A DNA stretch of 64,000 bases from Fusobacterium varium. Lineage in GTDB: Bacteria; Fusobacteriota; Fusobacteriia; Fusobacteriales; Fusobacteriaceae. How positions within the stretch are numbered: the first letter of the stretch is position 1; every line of letters begins with the position of its first letter. Shown piece by piece: positions 8,081-16,094 of this stretch. The stretch spans positions 3,162,001-3,226,000 of the forward strand of contig AP017968.1 of the NCBI GenBank assembly GCA_002356455.1, written 5' to 3'. The position numbers were made by a program, and so were the translations under genes. A model generated the notes under the pieces. It had not been told where the DNA came from. It worked only from the letters and a program-made list of their open reading frames with translations, and ran no database searches.

Positions 8081-9412
8081 ATGGATGGAATAAAAATGGC
8101 TGAAAGCCTAAAAAAATTAAGAGATGTAAGGAAGATTAAAGATGTCGAACCCTTAAGCAACGCACTGTTTCCAGGATATCATTGTCCACTTATGGGAGCT
8201 ATGCTTACAATAAAAGAGATAGAAGATGCAATAATGATGGTTATAGGTCCTGATGAATGTACCTACTACACTAAAATGGCTACAAGCAGAATGCGTGGTG
8301 TTGGCATGACTGGAGCTGTAGGTGCTTCTGGTGGATCAGAAGGAAATATAGTATCTCTTGTCTTAGATGGACATGATGTCTCTTTTGGCTGTAAAGAAAA
8401 ATTGGAAGAAGCATTTGAAGAATTAGTGGAAGAATACCAACCTAAAACGGTTTTTTTAGTTACTACCTGTGTAGTAGAAGTTATTGGAGATGATATTGAT
8501 TCTTTAGCTGAAGTTTTTGAAGAAAAATATAATTTCCCTGTAAAAGTTGTTCATGCAGAAAATTTTAAAACTGATGATCATCTTCCTGGAATACAAGATA
8601 CTATGACTGTATGTATCAATCTTATGGAAAAGCAAGAATGTAATGGTAGTATCAATGTTCTTGGACAACGCCTTGGTGATTTCAATAAATCAGAACTATA
8701 TAGAATATTAAAAGAAGCTGGAGTCCTAAAGGGGCTGCAATTACCTGGACAATGTACTTTTGAACAGATAAAAACTGCTCCTTCTGCCAAAGTAAATATT
8801 GTAGTTCATCCTATTGGAATTCCTCTTGCTAAAAAAATGAAAAAGAAATTTGATATTCCATATATAATGTTTGAAAGAATGTCAACTCCTGAAAATATTT
8901 ATAATTCCTACAAAGAATTATTTCAATTATTAAAAAAACCTCTCCCTGAGGAAATAGAAACTCTATATAAATTATCTAAAGAAAAAGAAAAAAATATAAA
9001 AAGTTCTATGAAAAATCTAAAATACTTCAGCGGAAATACTGCTTTATCAACTTATGAATTTCATTCATATTTGATTGAATTAGGTCTTGATCCTATTTTA
9101 ATTCAGACTTCTGATATTCCATCAGAAGATGATCCACATTTAAAAATTATTCTTGAAAAAGCAGATCCTTTTGTAACAAGAGCTGCCAATATAGGTCCTC
9201 TCAAGTATCTTTATAGTGTATTGAAACCTGATATAAGTATAGGAGCTGGTAATTCATCTGAAATGAGAAAATATGGAGTAGTACCAGTTATATTAACTAA
9301 TGCTTACAACATATTAGGATTTGAAGTAAATACTATGGTATTGGAAACTATTTCAAAAGCTAATAAAGATTCAAAACACTTAAAAGGAGGGAATATAAAT
9401 GAGCTTATGTAG
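8081..9412 (+). CDS. NifD-like nitrogenase component 1 subunit
   Basis: A 443-residue oxidoreductase of the nitrogenase component-1 superfamily. Three cysteines align with the P-cluster ligands of NifD: Cys35 (GYHCPLMGA), Cys60 (GPDEC) and Cys130 (TTCVVEVIGDD). The two FeMo-cofactor ligands are missing: the region equivalent to NifD VHC reads VVHPIG at 241-246 and the C-terminal cofactor-His region (~398-415) has no His. The spacing of the cysteines resembles BchN of dark protochlorophyllide reductase. The start at 8081 has GGAG seven bases upstream and lies 23 bases after the NifH-like stop; its 3' end overlaps the next gene by 14 bases. The product is probably the cluster-bearing half of a heteromeric reductase of unknown substrate. 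Confidence 0.9.
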   Translation: MDGIKMAESLKKLRDVRKIKDVEPLSNALFPGYHCPLMGAMLTIKEIEDAIMMVIGPDECTYYTKMATSRMRGVGMTGAVGASGGSEGNIVSLVLDGHDVSFGCKEKLEEAFEELVEEYQPKTVFLVTTCVVEVIGDDIDSLAEVFEEKYNFPVKVVHAENFKTDDHLPGIQDTMTVCINLMEKQECNGSINVLGQRLGDFNKSELYRILKEAGVLKGLQLPGQCTFEQIKTAPSAKVNIVVHPIGIPLAKKMKKKFDIPYIMFERMSTPENIYNSYKELFQLLKKPLPEEIETLYKLSKEKEKNIKSSMKNLKYFSGNTALSTYEFHSYLIELGLDPILIQTSDIPSEDDPHLKIILEKADPFVTRAANIGPLKYLYSVLKPDISIGAGNSSEMRKYGVVPVILTNAYNILGFEVNTMVLETISKANKDSKHLKGGNINELM

Positions 9413-10637
9413 AACTTATCCTACTCCATCAAATAGAATGGCAGTAATATGGAGTTTAATGCCTATAAAAAATTCAGTTGTTTTAGAATATGGCCCAGCT
9501 GGGACTACTCATTTTGGTGCTGGATTCTATGGTTCTTTTAATATAGACTTAGAAAATTCATTATTCACTACTCATATAAGTGAAGATGATATAATTATGG
9601 GAGATGTATCAAGATTAGAAAAAGCAATAGTTGAAGTAGATGAAAGCTATCACCCAGAAGTTATATTTATAGTGGCATCAGCTGTGATTGCAGTAATAGG
9701 AACTGATATAAAAGGAGTCTGTACATATATGCAGGATAAGGTTAAAGCAAAACTTATCTGCTTTGATGATGGTGGATTTGGTGGAGATTATACTATGGGA
9801 TTGGAAAATACATATACATTATTTATTAAAGAGTTTGTTCTTTCTGAAAATTCATTTAAAAACTCTGATAAATATAATATCCTTGGAGCTTCAGCTGCAT
9901 CTTATAGAATAAGATCAGATGTCTGGGAAATAAAAGATTTAATGAAAAGAGCTTTCACTATGGAAAATGGTACAGTTCTTGGGCTTGAAGCTGGGATAGA
10001 TGATTTAAAAAAAATGGGAGAAGCTGCTTTGAATATTGTTCTTAGAAAAGAGGCACTTCCAGCAGCAAAATTATTAAAAGAAAAATTTGGTACACCATAC
10101 ATATATCAGTGCCCATATGGATATAATGGAACATTAGTATGGGTTGATAAAATATCCATATTATTATCTAAAAAAATTGAAGTTTCATTTAAAAAACAAC
10201 TTGAAGAAAAAATAAAAGATGTTAAAGATATGTCCAGAATGATGATGGCAACACGTATGAGAACACAGCCTGCAGCGTCAATAATTGGTGATTATGATAC
10301 TATTGTAGGATTTAGTGATTTTTGTAGAGAGTTTGGTTTTATGATAGATAAAAAAATCTGTAATCATTCTTTAAAAAATATTGATGCAGATAGTGAAAAT
10401 ATAATTTCTTATAAAAAAGAAAAAGATAAAATCAATGTTCTTAAAGCTATCAATGGGCAACTTGTATTTGGAGATGAAATTTCTCTAAATATCTGCAATA
10501 ATTCTAATACTAAAGTATGCATAAGTTTCCCTTATCCTAGTAAAACACAGATAGCAACACATCTTCCATTCATGGGAGAAAGAGGTACAGATTACCTTAT
10601 GGAAATAATAAGAGAATATCTTTCTAATATGAAATAA
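9399..10637 (+). CDS. NifK-like nitrogenase component 1 subunit
   Basis: A 412-residue second component-1 subunit, translationally coupled to the D-like gene (AAAGGAGGG 10 bases before ATG 9399). Of the three cysteines that NifK offers the P-cluster, only Cys4 (SLCRTYPTPSNRM) seems retained. The second site reads EYGPAGTTHF (30-39) and the third ASAVIAVIGTD (93-103), with Ala or Ser in place of Cys. The C-terminus (FPYPSKTQIATHLPFMGERG, 377-396) keeps the family's closing motif. The very short N-terminus places Cys4 almost at the start. With three Cys from the partner and one from this chain, a single [4Fe-4S] cluster at the interface is the simplest model. Other potential ligands include Asp, as in BchB. 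Confidence 0.85.
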   Translation: MSLCRTYPTPSNRMAVIWSLMPIKNSVVLEYGPAGTTHFGAGFYGSFNIDLENSLFTTHISEDDIIMGDVSRLEKAIVEVDESYHPEVIFIVASAVIAVIGTDIKGVCTYMQDKVKAKLICFDDGGFGGDYTMGLENTYTLFIKEFVLSENSFKNSDKYNILGASAASYRIRSDVWEIKDLMKRAFTMENGTVLGLEAGIDDLKKMGEAALNIVLRKEALPAAKLLKEKFGTPYIYQCPYGYNGTLVWVDKISILLSKKIEVSFKKQLEEKIKDVKDMSRMMMATRMRTQPAASIIGDYDTIVGFSDFCREFGFMIDKKICNHSLKNIDADSENIISYKKEKDKINVLKAINGQLVFGDEISLNICNNSNTKVCISFPYPSKTQIATHLPFMGERGTDYLMEIIREYLSNMK

Positions 10638-10640
10638 ATA

Positions 10641-10677
10641 AAAAAGGTTGAAAAACTTAAATTTTTTCAACCTTTTT
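10641..10677. terminator. Bidirectional intrinsic terminator
   Basis: AAAAAGGTTGAAAAA / TTTTTTCAACCTTTTT stem closes the nitrogenase-like operon; the flanking A- and T-runs could also serve the convergent gene ending at 10739. Confidence 0.85.
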
Positions 10678-10738
10678 ACTTTTTCTGTAAATCAGCTTTC
10701 ATGGTTCTTGCAACTTATCTTCTATTTTTGATGCTTAA

Positions 10739-11464
10739 TTATTCTAATTCCTCTAAACGTTTGAATTTTTTTACTATAGAAGAAGGCAGAAGAAATTGGT
10801 ATTTTTCCATAAGTTCAAAAACATTTTTTAAAAAAATACATTCTATATCTCTATCTCCTAATTCCTGTTTTTCTTCATTAGTTGTAAATAAATATATTTT
10901 TATTTTTTTCTTCATTTTATCTATAGCTTCTAAATCAATTAAATCATTGTCAATTTTAACAATAATTCCAACTCTCTTTCCTTCCATATCTAACATTTCA
11001 AGATCTATAAAAGGATACTTGTTAAGCCTTCTTGTAGGTGCTATAAAAAGCCTTTTTGTCAATTGAAGATATACTATTAACACTTTTCTTATATCATAGC
11101 TTCCAAATATAGTTGCCCATTTTCCTAAAAATATTTTTTTGTTCTTATTTAATATTTCATCATTTAAAGGACTGCTTATAAACTCTCTTGTAAGTGCTAA
11201 CAACATTTTATTCTTATTTTTATATATAGGCAGGACTTTTTTTATCATTTTTTCTACATATTTAAATTCTTCTGCTGTAAAACGACATCCAAGTGCTCTG
11301 TATACCCTTTCTTCTGTAACAGTTTTTTTCCTCCCCATCTTCATTGGAGTTTTAGTTTTTTCAGTAGTTTTAGTCTTAGTTTTAGAACCAGTATTTGTCT
11401 TTGATACAGCTTTTTTTCTCGGTTTGGCTTCTGTTTTTACTGTTTCTTTAGCTTTATCTTTCAT
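10739..11464 (-). CDS. Hypothetical protein with Lys-rich N-terminal tail
   Basis: I do not recognise this 241-residue protein. Residues 1-50 are a low-complexity Lys/Thr/Ala tail (repeated TKT/KTK), probably disordered and nucleic-acid- or surface-binding. Residues ~60-105 (CRFTAEEFKYVEKMIKKVL...) resemble residues ~28-62 of the small protein encoded just upstream (11514-11738). The C-terminal ~130 residues look like an alpha/beta domain with strands such as VGIIVKIDNDLIDLE and IKIYLFTTN, where a two-domain fold could sense or bind something, but no catalytic motif is visible. It follows the small gene by 49 bases on the same strand, so they probably share a transcript. Confidence 0.6.
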   Translation of the reverse strand: MKDKAKETVKTEAKPRKKAVSKTNTGSKTKTKTTEKTKTPMKMGRKKTVTEERVYRALGCRFTAEEFKYVEKMIKKVLPIYKNKNKMLLALTREFISSPLNDEILNKNKKIFLGKWATIFGSYDIRKVLIVYLQLTKRLFIAPTRRLNKYPFIDLEMLDMEGKRVGIIVKIDNDLIDLEAIDKMKKKIKIYLFTTNEEKQELGDRDIECIFLKNVFELMEKYQFLLPSSIVKKFKRLEELE

Positions 11465-11513
11465 ATATTACCATTCCTTTTATAATTTTAGATAATAATC
11501 TTCATCTTTACCA

Positions 11514-11738
11514 TTATTTTTCATCTTTATTTTGAACAGCTATATGTTTTTCATAAAATTCGAATAACTTTACTATAACTTTTCCATTTGTTTTATATTT
11601 CTTTTTTAAGATTTTAAAGTATTTCTCAATAAAATCATAATCTTCTTTTTTATATTTACTGTCCATAAACCGATATCTTTTTACCTTTGCTTTCTTTTTT
11701 CCCATTGTTTCTGTTTTTATATTTTTTTCAATTTTCAT
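11514..11738 (-). CDS. Small basic hypothetical protein, related to its neighbour
   Basis: A 74-residue, highly basic protein (KKKAKVKRYRFMDSKYKKEDYDFIEKYFKILKKKYK). It has a strong RBS (AAAAAGGAGGATC) directly before the ATG, which supports translation. The helical segment with pattern YKKEDYDFIEKYFK...YK matches FTAEEFKYVEKMIK...YK of the 241-residue protein downstream (acidic pair, aromatic, V/I-E-K, then YK), so both carry one copy of the same short helical domain. Function unknown; DNA binding would fit the charge, but this is inference. Confidence 0.55.
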   Translation of the reverse strand: MKIEKNIKTETMGKKKAKVKRYRFMDSKYKKEDYDFIEKYFKILKKKYKTNGKVIVKLFEFYEKHIAVQNKDEK

Positions 11739-12308
11739 GATCCTCCTTTTTCAAGAACCTATCTATATTATTTTTTTATTATTTACTTATTTATTATCCT
11801 AAATATCATAAAGAATACTCATTGATATTTTTATTCTTTTATTCATTAAACTCTTTTTTTTATTTTAACATATATTTTTATTTTAGAAAATTTATTTTCT
11901 AATGATATATTCTGAATAGTTTTACCAATAAAATCTTCTTTAATTTCTTACTATAAATTAATATTTTTTATAATTTCAAATTTTATCAAATTCAACTTAT
12001 TGCTCAATTTTACCCCTATACCATAAAATAGTTATTGCTTTTTATTATATCATATTTTCTAAAAAAAGACTCCCATTTTTTTAGTATTTTCTTTCCTTTT
12101 AAATATTATTCTTTATTTACAATTTTAATTTTTTCATCAAATTTTTTCAATTTTCCATGTTTGTTTTTTTATATCTTAAATCTTAAAAAAATAAAATATG
12201 ATTACAAAATAAAAAACATTTTCTTTAATAAAAACATCTATTTTTTAAAGGAAATATAATAGTCCACTTGTAATAAATAATATATACAAAAATAAGGAGG
12301 AATTAAAC
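11739..12308. other. 570-base AT-rich intergenic region
   Basis: Divergent region between the small basic gene and the repeat lipoprotein. It is extremely A/T-rich; an open frame at 12035-12259 has only low-complexity Phe/Ile/Lys/Tyr residues and no RBS, so I do not call it. The RBS AAGGAGG at 12294-12300 belongs to the lipoprotein gene. Confidence 0.55.
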
Positions 12309-12872
12309 ATGAAAAAAATATCTATTTTTACATTAGCACTTTTAACTACTGTTCTATTAACTGGTTGTGGTGAAAAAACTATAGAAAGTGCAAAAACTGA
12401 GGCTGCTCAAAAAGTAGAAGAAGTTAAAACTGAAGCTAATAGAAAGGCTGAAGAAGTTAAAGAAGAAACTAATAAAAAAGCAGAAGAAATTGATCAAAAA
12501 ATCGACGAAACTAAAGAGGCAGCTTCTAAAAAAGTAGAGGAAATTAAAACTGAAACTACTCAAAAAGCTGAAGAATTAAAGAACGAAGCAACTCAAAAAG
12601 TAGAAGAAACTAAGGATGCTGCTTCTAAAAAGGTAGAAGAAATTAAAACTGAAACTACTCAAAAAGCTGAAGAATTAAAAAATAAAGCTGACCAAAAAGT
12701 TGAAGATGCTAAAACTTCTGTTAAAGAAAATGCTGAGAAAGCTGATCAAAAAATTGATGAAACTAAAGAGGCTGCTTCTAAAAAATTAGATGAACTTAAA
12801 GAAAAAGCTCTTCAAAAAACTGAGGAAACTCTTAATAAGACTGTTGATGCTGAAACAGCAAGCCAATCTTAA
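12309..12872 (+). CDS. Repeat-rich coiled-coil lipoprotein
   Basis: A 187-residue protein with a lipoprotein signal peptide (KKISIFTLALLTTVLLTGC, lipobox LTGC with Cys20). The mature part is almost wholly Lys/Glu/Ala helix built on an 11-residue rhythm (e.g. A.QKVEE.KTE), like apolipoprotein/LEA-type amphipathic helices. A 33-residue unit containing AASKKVEEIKTETTQKAEEL repeats at residues ~71 and ~104, and a diverged copy lies at ~155; at DNA level the two copies at 12522 and 12621 are nearly identical over ~60 bases. It is probably anchored to a membrane as a long helix. An envelope-spacer or stress role is inference; such proteins are often misannotated from composition alone. Confidence 0.75.
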   Translation: MKKISIFTLALLTTVLLTGCGEKTIESAKTEAAQKVEEVKTEANRKAEEVKEETNKKAEEIDQKIDETKEAASKKVEEIKTETTQKAEELKNEATQKVEETKDAASKKVEEIKTETTQKAEELKNKADQKVEDAKTSVKENAEKADQKIDETKEAASKKLDELKEKALQKTEETLNKTVDAETASQS

Positions 12873-12904
12873 TTTCAATAAAATTACATTGAACTAATTT
12901 ATAA

Positions 12905-12941
12905 ACAGGCAGTTATAAAAATTATAACTGCCTGTTTATTT
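12905..12941. terminator. Bidirectional intrinsic terminator
   Basis: AACAGGCAGTTATAA / TTATAACTGCCTGTTT stem between the lipoprotein (+) and SUKH (-) genes. Confidence 0.85.
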
Positions 12942-12942
12942 T

Positions 12943-13602
12943 CTAATCTTCTTTCTCTACATCTTTTATAAAAAAAGCATATCCTCTAAGTTCCTCTTCT
13001 TCTTTTTCTATATGTGCTAAAGATTTATCAATCCACAATTCCAGCCATTCAAAGAATTTCATGCTTTTTCCTGTTTTTGGGCTTGTCAATGGATAAACAC
13101 CAGCATCATTAGCAAAATCAAAATACCATATATTTCCATATTCTGTCCCTTTTACAACAAGTACACTATACATCCCACATCCTTCATGAGCAAGAAAAAT
13201 TATTCCTCTTACAGATTTCTCATATATTTCATTTAAAAATATTTCCTGTTCTTCCTCATTATCATCATCTATTTCATCCATACTTTCATATACATCAAAT
13301 AAATTCAGAGGTTCTTTATATGTATATGGAAATTCCATAGATAAATCTATAGAATTATTATCATTTTCTTCTAATTCAAGTAAGCCATAAAAAGGTCCTG
13401 CCCCTCCATTTCCCACATTTTTTAAATACTCTTTGTATTCCTCTGGCAAAGTTATTTTATTTCTTTTTTCAAACTTTTGAAGTTCTTCTCCTGTAAACTT
13501 TGAATTAATTACATATCCATGTGAATTTGAACCAAAAATAGAAAATTCTTTATCTAATTCTATCAATTTTTTTAATTTTTCTTCAATTCTTTTACATTCC
13601 AT
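12943..13602 (-). CDS. SMI1/KNR4 (SUKH) domain protein
   Basis: A 219-residue acidic cytoplasmic protein. Residues ~33-70 (FTGEELQKFEKRNKITLPEEYKEYLKNVGNGGAGPFYGLLEL) match the SUKH-1 opening, with LP..YK.FL...GNGG as the core signature; a later GCGMYSVLVVKGTEYGNIWYFD segment fits the family's central strands. Many bacterial SUKH proteins are immunity proteins for secreted toxins, but no toxin gene is adjacent here, so it may be orphan immunity or a housekeeping regulator. RBS AAAAGGAGG sits just upstream of ATG 13602. Confidence 0.8.
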   Translation of the reverse strand: MECKRIEEKLKKLIELDKEFSIFGSNSHGYVINSKFTGEELQKFEKRNKITLPEEYKEYLKNVGNGGAGPFYGLLELEENDNNSIDLSMEFPYTYKEPLNLFDVYESMDEIDDDNEEEQEIFLNEIYEKSVRGIIFLAHEGCGMYSVLVVKGTEYGNIWYFDFANDAGVYPLTSPKTGKSMKFFEWLELWIDKSLAHIEKEEEELRGYAFFIKDVEKED

Positions 13603-13780
13603 ATTTTCCTCCTTTTAGTTTAATATATTTACTTAAGTATATCATATCTGATTTTTTTATTCTTGTGATTTCTTTTATTGATTTCATATAGCAAAAATAA
13701 AATGTCTATTAGGTAAATTTTATTTTTTGTAAATTATCTTACAATTTTAGAAAGAAATCACTTCTGAGAAAATAATATGA

Positions 13781-13810
13781 TTGACTGCCCCTTGCAAAAC
13801 AAAGTATAAT
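13781..13810 (+). promoter_or_regulatory. Putative sigma-70-type promoter
   Basis: TTGACT (13781-13786), 18-base spacer, TATAAT (13805-13810), 29 bases before the start at 13840. Confidence 0.6.
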
Positions 13811-13839
13811 CTTATAAAGCACTGATTGGAGGTATGATT

Positions 13840-14178
13840 ATGGCATACAGTTTTAAATATGGATTTAGAGAAAATTTAATTCTTCAAAAAGAAGTTTTAA
13901 AATCGGAAAAAACTCTTCAAGAATATGAATTAGAAAATATATTTTATGAACTTGAGAAATTTTTCAATTTAAATTTTTTAGAATTAGAAGAAATAAAAGA
14001 TGAATACTATGTTGGAGATGTAATTGAACTTTTATCTAAAGTTAAATCTCAAAAAATCTATTTTTCTCAAGAATATGCACGTTATAATACTCTTGAAGAA
14101 AAAAGAAAATGTCTTCTGGATAATATCAAAATATTATTGGATATAGAAGATGCAAAAGATAGTTTAATTATAGAATAG
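13840..14178 (+). CDS. Hypothetical protein
   Basis: This 112-residue protein was not recognised. The start at ATG 13840 has GGAGG at 13828-13832 with 7-base spacing; the in-frame ATG at 13834 would be one base from the RBS. It is acidic and helical (ILQKEVLKSEKTLQEYELENIFYELEKFF) with no signal peptide, membrane segment or cysteine motif. It has its own promoter and ends 13 bases before the SIMPL-domain gene, so the two are likely co-transcribed. Confidence 0.6.
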   Translation: MAYSFKYGFRENLILQKEVLKSEKTLQEYELENIFYELEKFFNLNFLELEEIKDEYYVGDVIELLSKVKSQKIYFSQEYARYNTLEEKRKCLLDNIKILLDIEDAKDSLIIE

Positions 14179-14191
14179 AGGGAGGTTGTTA

Positions 14192-15016
14192 ATGCTGAAA
14201 AAATATTTATTCTTATTATTGATTATCATAAGTTATACTGCTTATGGAGAGGATAATAACTCATTGTATCAATTAGAAAAATTAAAATATGAAATAGAAA
14301 AAGAGCAATATAAAGGTGAATATGTTATTATAGGCAGATTAAATGACATTGTTGGAGAGGGAACAGTTAATCTCAATCCAGAATTTTTTATAATGAACTT
14401 TGGGCTTAAAACTGAAGAAAGCTCAGTAGCTTTTGGAAATGATAAAGACAGCAAAGTAAAAGCTTCTGAAGAAAATGCTAAAACTATTAAAGAATTTAAA
14501 GATTATCTTATCTCTATTGGAGTAAAACCAGAAAATATAGCAACAACAAGATATACTGCTAATACAGCTTCTAAATCAATGGTTTCTCAAACAGCAAGTG
14601 TAAATCATGAAATAAAAGTAAAATTTGATATCTCTACTGATATTGGAGGAGTTCTAAAAAAAATTGAACCTACTGATATAAAATATATTGGTGATATAGT
14701 TTATGGAGTATCAGAAAAAACTAAAAAAGAGGCAAAATTAAAAGCTTATGAAATAGCCATGGAAGATGCTGTTAATCAAGCTAAAATACTTACTAAAACT
14801 GGAAACAGTCAACTTGGAGACCTTAGAAATATCTATGAAAATAAAGGTGCCTCTGTAAACAGAGTTGAAAACAGAATTGCAAACTTTAATCTAAAAAGCA
14901 AAAGTGCTGAGTCATCAGGTAAAAGTGAAGCTCCTATTCCTATTTCAATAACTCAGGATTTTAAAATATCTGTAACTTTAGTCTGTTCTTTTGATATGAT
15001 AAAAAAAATAAAATAA
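14192..15016 (+). CDS. Exported SIMPL (DUF541) domain protein
   Basis: A 274-residue protein starting at ATG 14192 (GGGAGG at 14180-14185), with a signal peptide (LKKYLFLLLIIISYTAYG, cleavage near residue 19). The rest fits the SIMPL/DUF541 family: early GEGTVNLNPE strand with a VGEG element, DYLISIGVKPENIATTRYTA at ~107-126, KIEPTDIKYIGDIVYGVSEKTKKEAKLKAYEIAMEDAVNQAKIL region near 170-210, and a final set of strands with GK(SE)APIPISITQDFKISVTLVCSF. The family forms periplasmic oligomers (BP26-like); its molecular role is poorly defined, and here no partner is visible. Confidence 0.85.
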   Translation: MLKKYLFLLLIIISYTAYGEDNNSLYQLEKLKYEIEKEQYKGEYVIIGRLNDIVGEGTVNLNPEFFIMNFGLKTEESSVAFGNDKDSKVKASEENAKTIKEFKDYLISIGVKPENIATTRYTANTASKSMVSQTASVNHEIKVKFDISTDIGGVLKKIEPTDIKYIGDIVYGVSEKTKKEAKLKAYEIAMEDAVNQAKILTKTGNSQLGDLRNIYENKGASVNRVENRIANFNLKSKSAESSGKSEAPIPISITQDFKISVTLVCSFDMIKKIK

Positions 15017-15020
15017 CTAA

Positions 15021-15068
15021 AAAAGTGGATAAACTAAAATATAATACTTTTTAGAATATCCACTTTTA
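15021..15068. terminator. Bidirectional intrinsic terminator
   Basis: AAAAGTGGATA / TATCCACTTTT stem between the SIMPL gene and folP (convergent). Confidence 0.85.
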
Positions 15069-15070
15069 TT

Positions 15071-15889
15071 TTATCTTCTTATTATTCTATCTGCTACCAT
15101 AGCAGCCCTTTTGTTTTCAAGCACATCATGTACTCTGACTATATCTGCTCCTTTTTCTATTCCTATTACAGTTGTAGCAATAGTTCCTTCCACTCTCTGA
15201 TCTACAGGAGCATCATTTAAAATTGTTCCAATAAATCTTTTTCTGGAAGTACCTAAAAGTATTCTTCCCATATCTCTTAATTCTCCCATTCTACCTAAAA
15301 CCTCTAAATTTAAATTTATATCCTTTCCAAAACCTATTCCTGGATCAAGTATTATTTTTTCCCTACTTATATCAAATTTTTTTGCTATCTCATGTGTCTT
15401 TTGAAAAAATTTTCTCATACTTAAAATTATATCTTCCTCATATACCTTATTATTTTGATTATGCATAGCTATCAATGGAACATCATATTTCTTTGCAAGA
15501 GCAGCCATTTCTCCGTCGTCATATTGTAATCCCCATATATCATTTAGTATATGTGCACCAGCTTTTAAAGCTGCTTCTGCTACTTCATGCTTATATGTAT
15601 CTATAGAAATTATTGTATCCAATTCAGAATTTATTCTTTCTATTACAGGAACCACTCTCATTATTTCCTCTTCCACTGATATCTGCTCATGCCCTGGTCT
15701 TGTTGACTCACCACCTATATCTATTATATCAGCTCCATCTTTTATTAATTTTGCAGCCTGTTTTACAGCTGTTTCTATATTTGTATATTTCCCACCATCT
15801 GAAAAAGAATCTGGTGTTACATTAAGAATCCCCATTATTAGTGTTCTTTTTCCTAGCTCAATACTTTTTTCTCTGCATTTAAGTAACAT
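15071..15889 (-). CDS. folP: Dihydropteroate synthase
   Basis: A 272-residue protein of standard DHPS length. It shows the pterin-site motif MGILNVTPDSFSDGG (19-33), IIDIGGESTRPGH (60-72), ILDPGIGFGKD (180-190) and a C-terminal RVHDV with the catalytic-site Arg/His. It joins p-aminobenzoate to dihydropterin pyrophosphate in folate synthesis. It stands alone here, not next to folE/folBK (24.1-25.5 kb), but would supply the same pathway. RBS AAGGAGAAA precedes ATG 15889. Confidence 0.96.
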   Translation of the reverse strand: MLLKCREKSIELGKRTLIMGILNVTPDSFSDGGKYTNIETAVKQAAKLIKDGADIIDIGGESTRPGHEQISVEEEIMRVVPVIERINSELDTIISIDTYKHEVAEAALKAGAHILNDIWGLQYDDGEMAALAKKYDVPLIAMHNQNNKVYEEDIILSMRKFFQKTHEIAKKFDISREKIILDPGIGFGKDINLNLEVLGRMGELRDMGRILLGTSRKRFIGTILNDAPVDQRVEGTIATTVIGIEKGADIVRVHDVLENKRAAMVADRIIRR

Positions 15890-15991
15890 TTTTCTCCTTT
15901 CTTTTGCTATAAATTTTTCAAGTAAAAATAACTTTATACATAGATTTTAATATATGTAGAAAATAAAAACAAGAAAATACTAAAAAAATTC

Positions 15992-16039
15992 TTGACATAG
16001 CAAGTAATTAATTATATAATCAAAATATAATAATTACAA
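15992..16039 (+). promoter_or_regulatory. ahpC promoter with PerR-box-like palindrome
   Basis: TTGACA (15992-15997), exact 17-base spacer, TATAAT (16015-16020): a near-perfect promoter. Immediately downstream, ATATAATAATTACAA at 16025-16039 matches the PerR consensus TTATAATNATTATAA at 12 of 14 defined positions and would cover the start of transcription. Confidence 0.7.
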
Positions 16040-16094
16040 ATTAAAAGTAATTACAAAATAAAGTAATTCAAATTAATTAAGGAGGAAGAAAATT

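Noticed and set aside
7296-10637. Nitrogen fixation genes (nifHDK)
   Set aside because: Cofactor ligands are missing in the D-like protein, two of three cluster cysteines are missing in the K-like protein, and no nifB, nifE or nifN is present.
12035-12259. Possible 74-residue membrane peptide
   Set aside because: Low-complexity Phe/Ile/Lys composition in AT-rich DNA, no RBS; probably a chance frame.
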